Shown here piece after piece: positions 34,986 through 45,616 of a stretch of 64,000 bases of DNA (its first letter is position 1; every line of letters starts with the position of its first letter). The DNA is from Selaginella moellendorffii (taxonomy: Eukaryota; Streptophyta; Lycopodiopsida; Selaginellales; Selaginellaceae). The stretch is taken from NCBI RefSeq assembly GCF_000143415.4, contig NW_003314279.1, positions 1,164,091 to 1,228,090 of the forward strand. The letters are read 5' to 3'. The position numbers and the translations under genes were made by a program. Under the pieces are notes generated by a model, which saw only the letters and a program-made list of their open reading frames with translations, ran no database searches and was not told where the DNA came from.

Positions 34986-36664
34986 ATGAAGAGTAGGAGC
35001 CGAAGAGCTGCTTGGTGGGTGGCTACCTTGGGTTTACTCGTCAAACTCGTGTACCTCCTCGACCAGGTGACTGCGGCACCATACGCTCACGAAGTCTTCA
35101 ACAACAAGAATGGACTCTGCTCGACTTTTGTTCACCCGTACAACTATGGTTGCAGGGAGTTCTCGGTCTGTAGAGCTTACGCTCTTTTGCTTTCTTTTTC
35201 TGCGAACTAACTTCCTTCTGAACAGGTTCCAACACAAGATGGGTTTTTGCTTGGTGTCCAACGATTGTATGGTCCAAACAGATCCAAGGGTCCTGTGTTC
35301 CTCTACCATGGGATCATGCAGGTGTGCTTTCTAAATTCTTGGGCGTTTTCTTTACCGTTGCTTGGTTGAGCAGGGAGGGGACATCTGGGTGATCAATCAG
35401 CCGAGAGATTCGCTGGCATTTCAGCTCGCAGACGCTGGCTACGATGTCTTCCTTGGAAACACTCGAACTTCCAATTTCAGCTATGGCCATGCCACTTTGT
35501 CCCGCTCAGACGATGTATGCACAATTTCTGGTTCATCCGTTTCATTTGCCAACTTTAACAACTGGTTTTCTGCAGGATTTCTGGGATTGGAGCTGGGACA
35601 ATCTTGTTGAGCAGGACTTGCCGACTATGCTGCGCTTCGTCCACAGTCAAACTAATCAGCGAACAATGTATGTCGGATTCTCACAGGTAAGACTGTCTTA
35701 TAGAGGCAAATGATTCTTATTCTCGTCTTCTGGTTTGCAACAGGGCACCATGACAGCTTTTGCTGCTTTCGCGCACAGTGATGTCTCGGGACTTGTAAAG
35801 AAGGCTGCAATGCTCGGTCCTGTTGCATATCTGGAGAATGTGGATGCACCAATGCTCTCCATTGCGTCTAATATGTATCTGGACAGGGTTCGTCTCTCTT
35901 TCTCTATATCTTTCTTAGCCAGTGTGCTAAATTTTCCTGGCTCAGATTCTTCTTGTTGCCGGAGTCTATGAGTTCCGCGTTGAAAAGTACGTGCTTTTTC
36001 CATACTCGGTCCATGGACTAACTGAAATATAATCAATGCGCAGCTCTGGAGGCCGGCGAGTGATCAACACCGTTTGCAGGTCCCAACGTATGCAGCATGT
36101 GGACTGCTTTGACAACTTGCTGGACATGGTCACTGGTAAACAAAGCATTTTCCTTCTCTTTCTTTTTTTGTTGGTATTTTCAGTTCATCTAAGAATGCAT
36201 GTCTTCAAGGTCCGAATTGCTGCATAAACACGACGAGGAGGCCCTTTTACAATCGCTACGAGATGCAAGCAACTTCAATGAAGAACGTGGCACACATGGC
36301 GCAGCGTAAGTGTCTCGCATGGAGTAGTATTTCTACATTCATGGTGTTCTTCTCTTCTACAGTGGTGCGCTCAGGAGAGTTCCAAAAGTATGATCACGGA
36401 TATGTTGGAAACCTCCTCCATTATGGCAGCTTGGATCCACCGTCGTACTCCCTTTCAGCATTTCCCAGGACCGTCCCACTCCTACTCATTCGCGGCGAGA
36501 AAGACGAGCTTGCTGACAAGGACGACGTCGCCCGGCTCGTCAAAGAGCTCCCATCCGCGACTCAACTCGTCGTGGTTCCTCGCTACGCGCACGGAGACGT
36601 GATGCTCGGGGTGGACGCCACTGCGCTGGTATACAGGAAGGTGATCGACTTCTTCGCAAAGTAG
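34986..36664 (+). CDS. secreted acid lipase / triacylglycerol lipase (alpha/beta hydrolase)
   Basis: Nine exons: 34986-35165, 35226-35321, 35374-35514, 35576-35686, 35744-35887, 35946-35986, 36044-36135, 36210-36305 and 36363-36664; 400 residues. After a basic start (KSRSRRAAWW) comes a hydrophobic signal or anchor (VATLGLLVKLVYLL). Family blocks follow: VFLYHGIMQ (oxyanion loop), YDVFLGNTRTSNFSYGH, MYVGFSQGT with nucleophile Ser175, KDELADKDD with the likely acid, and YAHGDV with the catalytic His. This is the AB-hydrolase lipase family of gastric, lysosomal and plant LIP1-like enzymes that cleave neutral lipids. The first donor (TCG then GTCTGT) is weak but keeps frame. Tail-to-tail with the COA6-like gene, with 141 bp between stops. 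Confidence 0.9.
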
Positions 36665-36805
36665 GAAATTATCATCCCCATTTGATCTCTTTGCGAAGTA
36701 CTCTCAAAAGTTCTAACCAAGAAAAAACGCTTCTTTTTAGCTACCAAAATTCGTGCTCGTCCCTCATCTAGATTTACATCTCTCGAGAAAAGCTAGAGAA
36801 AGAAT

Positions 36806-37248
36806 TCAAGTAGCCTGTGGGATGTTTATGGGACCACTTCGAGTCTCGGGCTCCAGCATTCGCTGGGCTCTCTTCTTCGCACAGTGCTGCCGATCGAAAT
36901 GCCTCACCTGATTGATACCAACAAAGCTCCGATCACGCAAAGAGAAACAAAAGAAACGCCAGGAAAGAAGAGAGAGAAATAATACCCAAGTCGATCTACA
37001 CATCTTCTCGAATTGCGCCCGGCTGTGCTTGCAATCCGACGGATAGAGCAGCCCCACCGTCCCACTCTCCGTCGCAGCGCCCTTGGAGCTCTCCACGCAT
37101 TGGAAGAACGCGTCGCGTGCCTAGAATAATCCCCTCCGCATAAACCCTAAACCCCACACCCACAACCACAACCGTCTACCTTGTAGCAAGCCGATCTGCC
37201 CGCCGCTAGCACCTTGGCGTCCACGTCCCCGCTCGCCGCGCTTCCCAT
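36806..37248 (-). CDS. COA6-like cytochrome c oxidase assembly factor
   Basis: Three exons: 37248-37180, 37120-36986 and 36907-36806; 101 residues. It has the COA6 pattern of a CX9C motif (CYKARDAFFQC, split by intron 1) and a CX10C motif (CKHSRAQFEKMC), followed by STWVRHFDR, matching the family W-(I/V)-x-(H/Y)-FD block. Such proteins are imported into the mitochondrial intermembrane space, folded by disulfide formation, and help deliver copper to COX2 of complex IV. It was missed as a single long frame because the exons are small. The acidic/Gly-rich insert between the motifs (ESSKGAATESGTVGLLYPSD) is longer than in animals. Same orientation as the F-box gene behind it. Confidence 0.85.
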
Positions 37249-37344
37249 CAAGCTTCCTCACAACTCCATCCCCTCTGTTTCAAGGGCTCTTTGTTTTTTA
37301 GGGTTCTTCGCTGGAAGGCGGATATTCCTAGAATATTTATCTCC

Positions 37345-39273
37345 TCAATGGCTAGCACAGCCAGCAAAGACATTGGAATTGGCCTTGGTGTGATAGGCGA
37401 AGTTGGCGATGGGCGTGAGAGCCCCGACTCTCTCCCCGTTGCGCAGCATCTCCTCCACGTCCAGCTTCTCCAGCGTCAGCACCGCCCTCGACTCGCTCCA
37501 CACGAACGCGAGCATCCCACTCCGGTGCACGAACAGCGCCCCGGGCTTGGAGCTCGGGTACCGGAAGCCATACCCGTTGGAGATTCCCTCGCCCTGGTAG
37601 CACTCCATCGTCTCCACGACGCTCCCATCCCGGTAGCTCTCCCACGGGAACCTCTCCGGCGATGGCTCCTCCACTCTCGCAGTGAACATCGCCGATCCAT
37701 TCGGATGAAGAACGTAGTGAGTCCCCTCCAGGATCTTGGTCGCGATCAGCAGCCTTCCTCCTCCACCACCATCTCTCTCGCGATCGCCCTCGTCGTCGTA
37801 CGAGAGCAGCAGGAAGAAGAGTGGCTTCCCGGGCTTGCTCTCCCCGTCCGGCCGCCCCGGCGGCCATCCGAAAGTCCCGCCCCACAGGCCGGCAAGCTCG
37901 CGGCCCTCCACAGCCTTCTGCTCGGGGAGCTTGTAGAGCGCGAACCGGTTCTCGCAGATGATCGGCCAGGCCCGGTAGAGCGTCAACTTCAAGCTCGCCG
38001 CCTCGAGCCGGAGCCCAACCCCGGCGCCCTGCCGGAGGTACTCCCGCAGCGTCAATCGCCTGCTCGGTGCTGCCCCCGGTGACGCCACCTCCGTCCTGTT
38101 CTTCCTCTTCCCCTCCTGCGCCGCCAGCTTACTCCGCAGGACGATCTGCCTAATCTTCGCCTTAAGAAAGCCCGCAAAACCGGATCTTTTCGAAGCCGGC
38201 GTCGTTGCAGCGATCGTAGAAGTGGCAGCATTGGCAGTGGCAGCAGCAGGCCTGTCCTCGCTAGCGTACGAGCTTCCCAACTTCCCAGACAAACATTCCG
38301 AGTCCACAATCCTGTGGTGGTGGCAGTGGCAAGACGAAGGCGTCTTCGCTTCTCCACCTCCCCGACCGGTTTCTGTGCTGCGGGGGTCCCCATGCACGTA
38401 CATCCACAGCAGCAATGCGTGCCTCTCGGTCATCGCCCTGAGCTCCTTCTTGGACGCCAAGCTCGGCCGGGAGATAAGCGGCCCCTGCGCCAGCGCCGGC
38501 ATTTTGATCCGGATCTCCGCCACCACCATCTCCAGCAGCCGCCTCCGGTCGCCGAAGCTCAGCCTCCCGAAGCAGATCCCCTCGTCCTCCTCCGACGGCC
38601 TCCTCGCGCTGAATCTCCTGCCGGAGCAATCGTCGTCGCTGCTGCAGGTGCTCTCTACCGCGACACCGGCCAGAGTGCTGTCCGGGCTGCCACTCGGGCT
38701 CCTCCTCCCCCCCTCGGCCTCCAGGAAGGACTCGACCTCCAGCATCAAAACGTTGCAGCCTTCTCTCGCCGGCTCCACTCGCCCCGGGTAGCACCAGTCC
38801 TCCTTGTCCCTGCCGTGGAGGAAGAAGGCCAGCGATCCATCGGGAGCTCCAATCACCTCGAACACTGGCGCCCAGAGAAGGCCGCGCTTCATCCCCCGCG
38901 GGCCGAGCTCCTGGGGGATGATCCGGCAGCCGATGATGGAGAGGAATCCCCAGGTCACGTACACCAAGTTGCCGAGCTCTGGGTTTTGGTGCACCCAGAT
39001 GCCGAGGAGGGGCCTCACTCCAACCAGGAAGCGATAGAGCGCCCGGTGTGACTCCATCCCGCTCCTCCAGGCATTCAAGTCGATGGATTCGCCCTCGGCC
39101 AGGCGCTGGCACTGCGGGAGCCAGAGCTTGTCCGACGAGCACGCGCTTCGAAGCTTGCGGCAAGTGGCGCTGAGGATGCAGAGATCCCTGTGGCCGACCC
39201 GGCTTGTGATCAATCCGAGGAGGTCAAGCGGGAGATCGGGCAGAGCGCTCGGAATTCCGCCGAAATCTTCCAT
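37345..39273 (-). CDS. intronless F-box protein (At5g39450-like family)
   Basis: A single exon encodes 642 residues. The N-terminal F-box (residues about 12-55) reads LPDLPLDLLGLITSRV...LCILSATCRKLRSAC, the SKP1-binding helix pattern of SCF ubiquitin ligases. The conserved plant region follows: LVGVRPLLGIWVHQNPELGN, LSIIGCRIIPQELGPRG, and LAFFLHGRDKEDWCYPGR. This pattern recalls the plant F-box family typified by Arabidopsis At5g39450 (assignment from memory, moderate certainty). A Ser/Ala/Arg-rich region sits mid-protein. It presumably recruits a substrate to an SCF complex; the substrate is unknown. The gene is GC-rich and intronless, unlike most neighbours. Confidence 0.85.
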   Translation of the reverse strand: MEDFGGIPSALPDLPLDLLGLITSRVGHRDLCILSATCRKLRSACSSDKLWLPQCQRLAEGESIDLNAWRSGMESHRALYRFLVGVRPLLGIWVHQNPELGNLVYVTWGFLSIIGCRIIPQELGPRGMKRGLLWAPVFEVIGAPDGSLAFFLHGRDKEDWCYPGRVEPAREGCNVLMLEVESFLEAEGGRRSPSGSPDSTLAGVAVESTCSSDDDCSGRRFSARRPSEEDEGICFGRLSFGDRRRLLEMVVAEIRIKMPALAQGPLISRPSLASKKELRAMTERHALLLWMYVHGDPRSTETGRGGGEAKTPSSCHCHHHRIVDSECLSGKLGSSYASEDRPAAATANAATSTIAATTPASKRSGFAGFLKAKIRQIVLRSKLAAQEGKRKNRTEVASPGAAPSRRLTLREYLRQGAGVGLRLEAASLKLTLYRAWPIICENRFALYKLPEQKAVEGRELAGLWGGTFGWPPGRPDGESKPGKPLFFLLLSYDDEGDRERDGGGGGRLLIATKILEGTHYVLHPNGSAMFTARVEEPSPERFPWESYRDGSVVETMECYQGEGISNGYGFRYPSSKPGALFVHRSGMLAFVWSESRAVLTLEKLDVEEMLRNGERVGALTPIANFAYHTKANSNVFAGCASH

Positions 39274-40952
39274 CGGATAGCCCAGCGAGAGAATCGAAAA
39301 GAAAAAAGAACCTGGCCCGCGCTGCCTCAGCTCTGATCGATGGCACGAAAAAGATGAATCAGCGAAGAAATTTCCTAGAAATCACGCTCACCTTTCGCAT
39401 TGGACCGGCTCTCCCTGGAGCTGGAAGAAAGGCGGCCGATCTTTTAGGTCAGACTACCTCCATTTGCGCCGGCAAAGCGCCTGGCGACCGAGAGCGAGCG
39501 ATCGATCAATCATCCATCGATTGATCGACAGATGCCCCGCCAGGACCGCGTACGCAAGGAAGAAAAAGAGCTCGCAGCCAAATAACCTAAACGAAAAATC
39601 GGGCGCCACGCACTAAAGACGCGATGGATAATTAAGGAAAACGTTTAAAACGCTAAACTCTTTGACCGTTGACGAGGATTCTTGAGACTACCAACGCCCC
39701 AGATTTGCAATATCCAACGGCTGCCAAAGATTCGGCAAAGATTCCCGTGTCCAACGAAAAGAATAAAGGAGCCTTAGAAAGCGTAGAAAGTCGTCGTGAG
39801 AGAGCACAACAAGGCACGTACAAAAGGTGGCCCCGTCCTTTAGATTTGCTGTCACGTTTCACTTCAACTTCACTAGCCAGAACTATTGAATTTTTCCAGT
39901 CTTGCTAACCACTAGGCAAATGTTTCTCGTGAGCCGAAGCTGTGCTGGATCACGATGGAAACATCACGTAACACAGTGATTGATATTGATTTCTCTTGTT
40001 GTTGTTGACCGAGCGAAGAGGATTTTTTCATCCCAAATTCTTTAGTTTTGCAAAGATCGATCCCAACTCTCCAAGCAATAATAATATACTTCGATAGAGT
40101 TTTCAACGATCTCGAAGCTGGAATCTGGATGGATGGGCGCTGGGGTCCGCAAGTTATCTACCTGGACTCGAGCCACAGTTTAGTACCGAGTTTTAAGAAC
40201 GAGGCAGAATGTACTACCGAGCAAAATCAAGCAACCTGTAATGCTTTCCGGTGCATGTTCTTGATTTATGTTATGATGGCGATGGACGATATGAGGTAGC
40301 CGACGAGTTGCACTCCTCCACTCTCCACTCGTCCAATTTTTTCCTGCTTTGAGACTTACATGATGGACTGGTTTGTGAGGAGCTTTCCATCGTGACGTGT
40401 GCTGGGCATCAGCGTTTGGTACTTTTGGACGTGCGGCTTTGGAACAAGGAAGCTGCACCACACGAAAAGAGCTCCTAAGAATTGGAAATATGAAGTTTAG
40501 AGTCGCAAACCTTTTAGTGCAACAACTGAGTTTTTATCGATGTCTCAGTATTGCAAACAGGTCCTCTGAAGCTCGAGTAGGATCGGGAGCTTTGAAGCTG
40601 AAATGCTGAACATTCTTGGGATTATCGTCAGCACTTATTTTGAGTTGTCCCTTGAGGAAGGAAGGAGTATCCAGATCACATCTGTTAAGCAGTTGATAAG
40701 TTACAGATCATTCAACCAAGATCCTGCTCACCTCTTAAAGGATAAATTCCTTTTCTTAGAACTCTTAGACAACCACATTGGAAATCTTAGTTTGTGATCC
40801 GCCTGTGACGCGCATCACGAGGCATGTTAGCGTCGTGAGGAAAACCGCACAAGCACCGCTTACAGTCGTGTCGAAGGATTGTCTTGTTCCTTGCAAAATG
40901 GATGAGCTGTAAAGCAGCAGTCATTATAAAAACTTCTATGAAACACGGCAGT
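39274..40952. other. 1.7 kb intergenic region
   Basis: It holds the F-box gene 5' region (39274 to about 39600) and a stretch without recognisable genes. The RFC1-like gene may have an extra terminal exon here: splicing from CTTACCTG (40957) to an acceptor near 40909 would replace the last residue and extend the protein by about 50 residues to about 40777. Confidence 0.45.
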
Positions 40953-42601
40953 TTACCAGGTAAGAACCAAAATCATCGAGAAAAGCTCCGACAGCTCCCG
41001 TCTGCCACGGCAAATGCTTTTGTCCATCACGTCTCCATCGCACAAGTAATCTGAAGCTTTCGAAAAGGCATTCAGGATGGATGCTCCTCTGCAAGGTTTG
41101 TAATTAAGATAGTTTTCCTGTTTGCACAGTTGCGTCAGGACAACCAGGACAGAAGTAGCCACACCTGATGATACTCATACCTGAACAAGAAGGAATATAA
41201 AACCAACATCTTGAAGAACCATGTTCACGCGAGCTTCTATTGTGTATGAAGTTTTGGCTCCTCTTCCTTCACCCGCTTCGGCACAAAAACTGTAAATCCA
41301 CTGATCGGTAAACTTTCCGATAGAATTTTCAAAACTGACCTGTCCATAATCCCAAAAGAACCCAAGCAAGCATCTCTAACATCCACTCCTGAGTTCAGAG
41401 AATACCCTGCACATGCATACTGCAAAAAAATGTAAGAACTCGATCTGACACACCGGTTCATACCTGCATTTGAATCAAAACATGGCGAACGTCGCGATGT
41501 GCGCTGTCTACAAGCGAGCTTAAAAATAACTAACCACCGTTTTCTTTTCAGATCAGGAACACATTAGCGACAGGAAACTACCTTGTCCACACGTAAACAC
41601 TCTTTTTCTTGGACTTGAATGAGGAGTTTTAAGATCTGCAACAAAAGCAAAGATAAGTTTCTAAACAGAAAGGAAAACGCACCTCACTTCTACTGGGTTT
41701 CTGGAACTTCAGCACTGAGCAATATTCCATGAGCCTGCGAAGCCTCTTGTCGTAAATGTCATTACAGATGCACATAATCGGAAGCCGTCCCTGTTGTAAA
41801 AGGCTAAGCACCGCCTGAATCGCTGTCTCGTCGATGTTGTCTATCTCATCGAATATAAGGACAACCTTCTTACTTAGTCCAAGATTTGTTGTTAGACACT
41901 GATTGTCAGCTCGTATGTTCCAGGTCTTTCTATGTACAGCCTACAAGTACAAGGAGTTAGCTAAGAGCTCATAAATTTTTTGATGTTCAAGTATACCATC
42001 ACAGGGCTAAACTCCAGTTCCTCGCAAACAGCAACAGCAGCAGATGTCTTTCCTACACCAGATGGCCCACTGATTATAACAGCTCTTTTAACATTCTTTA
42101 CTGATCTCGTCTTGGAAGCAAAGTTTTCTTCCCATGTTTGTAACCAAGTATGCAAACGCGTGATCTGCCAGACAACAAAGAACTTAAGCTAGAATAAAAA
42201 ATCGAGACTCACAAGCACTTGGTTCCCCACAATGTCACTTCTCGTTCTCGGCCGATACTTGTGTGTCCACAAGCTAGATTCAGCACATAAGGATCTCTCC
42301 GTGCTTTCCCCGGCTTGAAAAACCGCCTTTTGCCTCTTTGGAGGAGGATACAGCCTGGGCTCCAAGGAGAAACGCTGCTTTACAGTTACCTCCCTCGCAC
42401 AGCACGCCTCAAAGCTTGGAAGCATCAACTAAATGAATACGAACGATGTTAATCTCGATCCATCCAACTTAAATTTCATACCTGAGGTAGCTGCTGCTGT
42501 GACTTCGCAAAAAATCGAGAAATCTTCGTGTAATCTGACCTGCGCTCGTCAGCGCCATCACGCCGTGCTCCATCCAGCCGCCAGAAAGCCGCGCCTTGCA
42601 T
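40953..42601 (-). CDS. compact RFC1-like clamp-loader large subunit ATPase
   Basis: Nine exons: 42601-42482, 42428-42213, 42164-41997, 41940-41683, 41635-41582, 41529-41464, 41419-41340, 41289-41181 and 41117-40953; 411 residues. The N-terminus has YTKISRFFAK, similar to the PCNA-binding start of RFC1 and other replication factors. LWTHKYRPRTRSDIVGNQ opens the AAA+ module; Walker A is GPSGVGKT (145-152) and Walker B VVLIFDEID (194-202). LPIMCICNDIYDKRLRRLM matches RFC1's IICMCND sensor region. The C-terminus IEARVNMVLQDVGFIFLLVQ plus ENYLNYKP matches the RFC1 collar. RFC1 proper has 850-1100 residues with a BRCT domain; neither fits here, so this is a shortened paralogue or a specialised clamp loader. 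Adjacent to an E2F-type promoter site. Confidence 0.8.
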
Positions 42602-42693
42602 CCGGAAAAGACCATAAACCCTAGATAGAGGTTTGAGCGGGAAATTTAAAACTATGGAGATTCCGACAAGCCCTAGCTGACGTGTCAGATTAA
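42602..42693. promoter_or_regulatory. 92-bp bidirectional promoter with E2F-type site and telo-box
   Basis: The start codons of the RFC1-like gene (-) and the plastid membrane protein gene (+) are only 92 bp apart. GCGGGAAA at 42637-42644 is a canonical E2F/DP site (TTTCCCGC towards RFC1-like). AAACCCTAG at about 42616-42624 is a telo-box. CTGACGTGTCAG at about 42677-42688 is a near-palindrome with an ACGT bZIP core, closer to the other gene. An E2F site is expected for a DNA-replication gene. Confidence 0.65.
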
Positions 42694-43521
42694 ATGGCAA
42701 TGGCTGTGGCGCTCATACCGCTTCCTCCGCGAGCTTCTCTCTCCGTCCACCAGGAATGCGGCGGCGCCAAGGGCCTAGGGTTTGGCATTCGCGTAGCTTC
42801 TTCTTCGCGGCCGAGGCTGCTCTTGCGGCCGCCCAACGGGCAGCTCGGATTCTACGTCGAGCCCGACATCGATGAGGATGAGGTGTGGGATCCGGCCAAG
42901 ACCAAGGGTGACGACGAGGTATGGGACTTTCCTCGTTTTCTTCTGGGAAAGATGTGAGATTTTCGTATGAATGGGCAGCTGGATTCTTTTCCTTGGGGAA
43001 TTGCCGATGGCGCTCATTCGTGGCATGGAAACGAAGACGACAGTATGTAATTTTTCTTACTTGCTTGAAAGTAACCTTGTGTAGGCTAGCAGGACCATAT
43101 TGGGAGATTGTAGCTGAGACGATTGAAAAAGCTGGAGGTCCTACGTCAGGACTCCAAAGTGAGCTCTTGGTTTTTCTTTTCTTTCTTCCTCTTTCCTATC
43201 GTAATTTTTTGTTTTGTTAGAATGGATATCATGGAGTTTTCTGCCCATTCTCTTCACCGGCATGGCATTCGGAGCGCCTGTAATCTTCTCCTTATCTTTA
43301 TTCTTTTGTTTTTGTTTTCTTTCTTGTCTGTATGGTCTGACCTTCGCTTCCAGGCAACTTATCTATTTCTCTACACCGTGCTTTTTATATTCGCGTTTAT
43401 CGGTATTGAGATGGATAAACCAGACCAGCCTCATAATTTTGATCCGGAGACATACCTTGAGATGATGGCCGAGCGAGACAAAGCTAAAATGCTGGAGCTC
43501 GGTCCGGGAAATGATATGTAA
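42694..43521 (+). CDS. predicted plastid membrane protein, two membrane segments
   Basis: Five exons: 42694-42918, 42979-43042, 43093-43158, 43221-43279 and 43354-43521; 193 residues, all junctions in frame. The first 50 residues are transit-peptide-like (MAMAVALIPLPPRASLSV...). An acidic linker (VEPDIDEDEVWDPAKTKGDD) precedes RPYWEIVAETIEKAGG, then two hydrophobic helices (WISWSFLPILFTGMAFGAP and ATYLFLYTVLFIFAFIGIEM) and a hydrophilic tail with DKPDQPHNFDPETYLEMM. I do not recognise the family; the layout suggests a small thylakoid or envelope protein. It shares its promoter region with the RFC1-like gene. Confidence 0.75.
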
Positions 43522-43848
43522 CTGTTTTTTTGAGTCGACTGTTACATGTACAGGCAAAGATAAGAAAGGATCGATTCTTGTACGGGCTGCGCTTTCTTAT
43601 GTTGATACTCAAGCTTTGTATGCAGGAAATCCTTTTCAGCTCGAGCTGCTAGAGGTAATCAAACTTTTAGAAGGAAGCATCGTTCTCATATGGATTGCAG
43701 GCTTTCTTTGTAACCAAGTGAGAAAGCAAGCGAGAGCTTGGTCTGGAACAAAGTCGGCATAAGAGCGTAAGCTTATGCGGATAAAGCTGCTGGTTTCTGC
43801 TCAAGGTGTCTCTTACTTTTATATACTGGAAAAACGAGTTTTGAATAA

Positions 43849-45537
43849 TCATGCTGGATCGCTGCTGGAACTCCAGACAGAAGCTGCAATTAAAGGTCTG
43901 GATTTCCAGCAAAGTAACATCGTATCTTCATCTTCTTGAATTTGATGCCCGTCTTGAAACAGTCCAACGAGGAGCCTTGCCTGGCAACGATTATAAGAGC
44001 TGAAAGAACGCTGCTGGAAGCCGACGGCTTCGGCAAGGCCCGACCATCTGTTCTTCACCATCTTGCCGGAGAAGTCTACGTGACTCACAGCTTCTTTTTC
44101 CAAAGGAGATCGACTCACGGCCGAAGTGACCGTGTTCTTAATCCGGGGTCCCAAAAAGACACGCTCGACCAGAGAACGCATTTCATCTTCCGATGCCAGC
44201 GTTGCTTCCAGGGAATCGAAGAGGGTGGAGTAGTGGTACAGGGCCTCGTGGAAACGTCCCGTGAACGTCGTCGACGTGCAGCTGAGATCTTCCTCGACTA
44301 TCGCCAGGACTCTTGGCCGGAGGGCCGCCATCTTCCCGAGAAAGAAACGGACAGCATCCCGGGAGTGACATGACATGTGTGGGAGATGGAGCATGCAGTT
44401 GACAACGAGTGCCTCTCCTTGTATGAGCTTGAGGGACGAGCTGAGGAACTCCTCAGATTCTCCATCAACTCGGACTTGGTTGAAAACGAAGGGAACGTTG
44501 AATTGTCGAGCACAAGCAGCCAGCCTCTTCCCAGTTTCCTGGGTTGTGGAGAGGGCCCCCTTGGAGTTCGGCCGGTAGAGAGCAGTGATCTTGAGTTGCG
44601 GAGGACCTCCAGCTCTCAAAGCCAGCGATTGCATCAGCGAAGGCCACTGGACCCCGTCCGTTATATCAAAGTCAAAAATGTGGACTCTCTGCTCTCCGGC
44701 CACGGATTCGAGGATGGCCTGGTTTGCTGAGAAGTGGCCAAACTTGATGTAGGGGCAGATCTCGTGCAGGACATGGAAAGCTCCGACAGTGTCGAACTGA
44801 GACTCGGTCCGGCTGAAGAACTTCAGCCCGTGGAGCCTGCAATTGAGAGCATCGCGAAAGTAAGCCGCAATTCTTTGCATTGTTGTTCCTGACTGAGTGG
44901 AGCAGCAGCTTTTCAGGCGGTCAATTATGGCTATGGCGAGATCAGTCTCACCACAGACGGTGGCTTCGGCAGCTCCCAGCAACAGATGGACGAGACGGAT
45001 GCTGTCCATGTCTTCGTCCCAGGGATGCACTTGCACTCCAAGTTCCGGGTAGACAAAGTCCACTCTTTCATCGTGGGAGTGGTGCCTAAAGTCGACTAAA
45101 CTCCTCTCGATCTCTTGCTGCTGCTGATACTGTGGAGGAGAAACTGGATTGACGGCAACCTGCTGGGGATCCGGGAAAGACCTTTCATGGTCATCGAGCA
45201 TAGCCTTCATCAATCTTCTGAGATCGTCGTCCTCACAAGTTGCTGAAGACTGGACGAACTCACCACTGTAGTCGGGCGAGACAGTATCCTCGGAGTTCCG
45301 GCTATCATCGAAGGACGAAGGTGAATGGCTCTCAAAGCTCCATCTCTCTACCAAAACAGGAATGTCAGCGATAGAAGTATCCATAGGGACATCCTCGACT
45401 GGAGAACCAAAGCAATTCGGGGAGAAGCTACTATTTAGACGACCAAAGCTGGTATCGAGCAGCATTTGAAGGGAGGAGAGGGGACACTCAAAACTTTTCA
45501 GGTAAGTTTGTTGGTTTCCTAGGAGCTTGGAGTACAA
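43849..45537 (-). CDS. GRAS-family transcription regulator, NSP2-like
   Basis: A single exon of 562 residues, as usual for GRAS genes. The N-terminal 180 residues are Ser/Asp/Gln-rich and divergent. The GRAS domain starts at VHLLLGAAEAT (about 183) and shows ERLAAYF-type MQRIAAYFRDAL, FGHFSANQAILESVAGEQRV, the VHIID motif as VHIFDFDITDGVQWPSL (285-301), and a C-terminal SAW-like end CWKSRPLIAASVW. These blocks fit NODULATION SIGNALING PATHWAY 2 and its non-legume relatives, which act with NSP1 in symbiosis and strigolactone synthesis. Its 3' end is 327 bp from the convergent plastid membrane protein gene. Two MIR171 loci lie upstream; I found no obvious miR171 site in the coding sequence. Confidence 0.88.
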   Translation of the reverse strand: MYSKLLGNQQTYLKSFECPLSSLQMLLDTSFGRLNSSFSPNCFGSPVEDVPMDTSIADIPVLVERWSFESHSPSSFDDSRNSEDTVSPDYSGEFVQSSATCEDDDLRRLMKAMLDDHERSFPDPQQVAVNPVSPPQYQQQQEIERSLVDFRHHSHDERVDFVYPELGVQVHPWDEDMDSIRLVHLLLGAAEATVCGETDLAIAIIDRLKSCCSTQSGTTMQRIAAYFRDALNCRLHGLKFFSRTESQFDTVGAFHVLHEICPYIKFGHFSANQAILESVAGEQRVHIFDFDITDGVQWPSLMQSLALRAGGPPQLKITALYRPNSKGALSTTQETGKRLAACARQFNVPFVFNQVRVDGESEEFLSSSLKLIQGEALVVNCMLHLPHMSCHSRDAVRFFLGKMAALRPRVLAIVEEDLSCTSTTFTGRFHEALYHYSTLFDSLEATLASEDEMRSLVERVFLGPRIKNTVTSAVSRSPLEKEAVSHVDFSGKMVKNRWSGLAEAVGFQQRSFSSYNRCQARLLVGLFQDGHQIQEDEDTMLLCWKSRPLIAASVWSSSSDPA

Positions 45538-45608
45538 AGTTTTTATATTAACCCATCCCTTCCCAATCTCCAGGACGCAAGGAGGCCACAGCTTTTACGG
45601 TGGGATCT

Positions 45609-45616
45609 CCACGTGG
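45609..45616. promoter_or_regulatory. palindromic G-box upstream of the GRAS gene
   Basis: CCACGTGG lies about 72 bp before the GRAS start codon. It is a perfect G-box bound by plant bZIP and bHLH factors; regulatory use is inferred from position only. Confidence 0.45.

Noticed and set aside
37291-39051. Long plus-strand and alternate-frame ORFs (up to 300 codons)
   Set aside because: Shadows of the GC-rich intronless F-box gene; composition is Arg/Pro/Ala-rich with no domain.
43849-45537. miR171 target site in the NSP2-like GRAS coding sequence
   Set aside because: I looked for the GATATTGGCGCGGCTCAA-type complement on the coding strand and found none; a diverged site cannot be excluded by eye.
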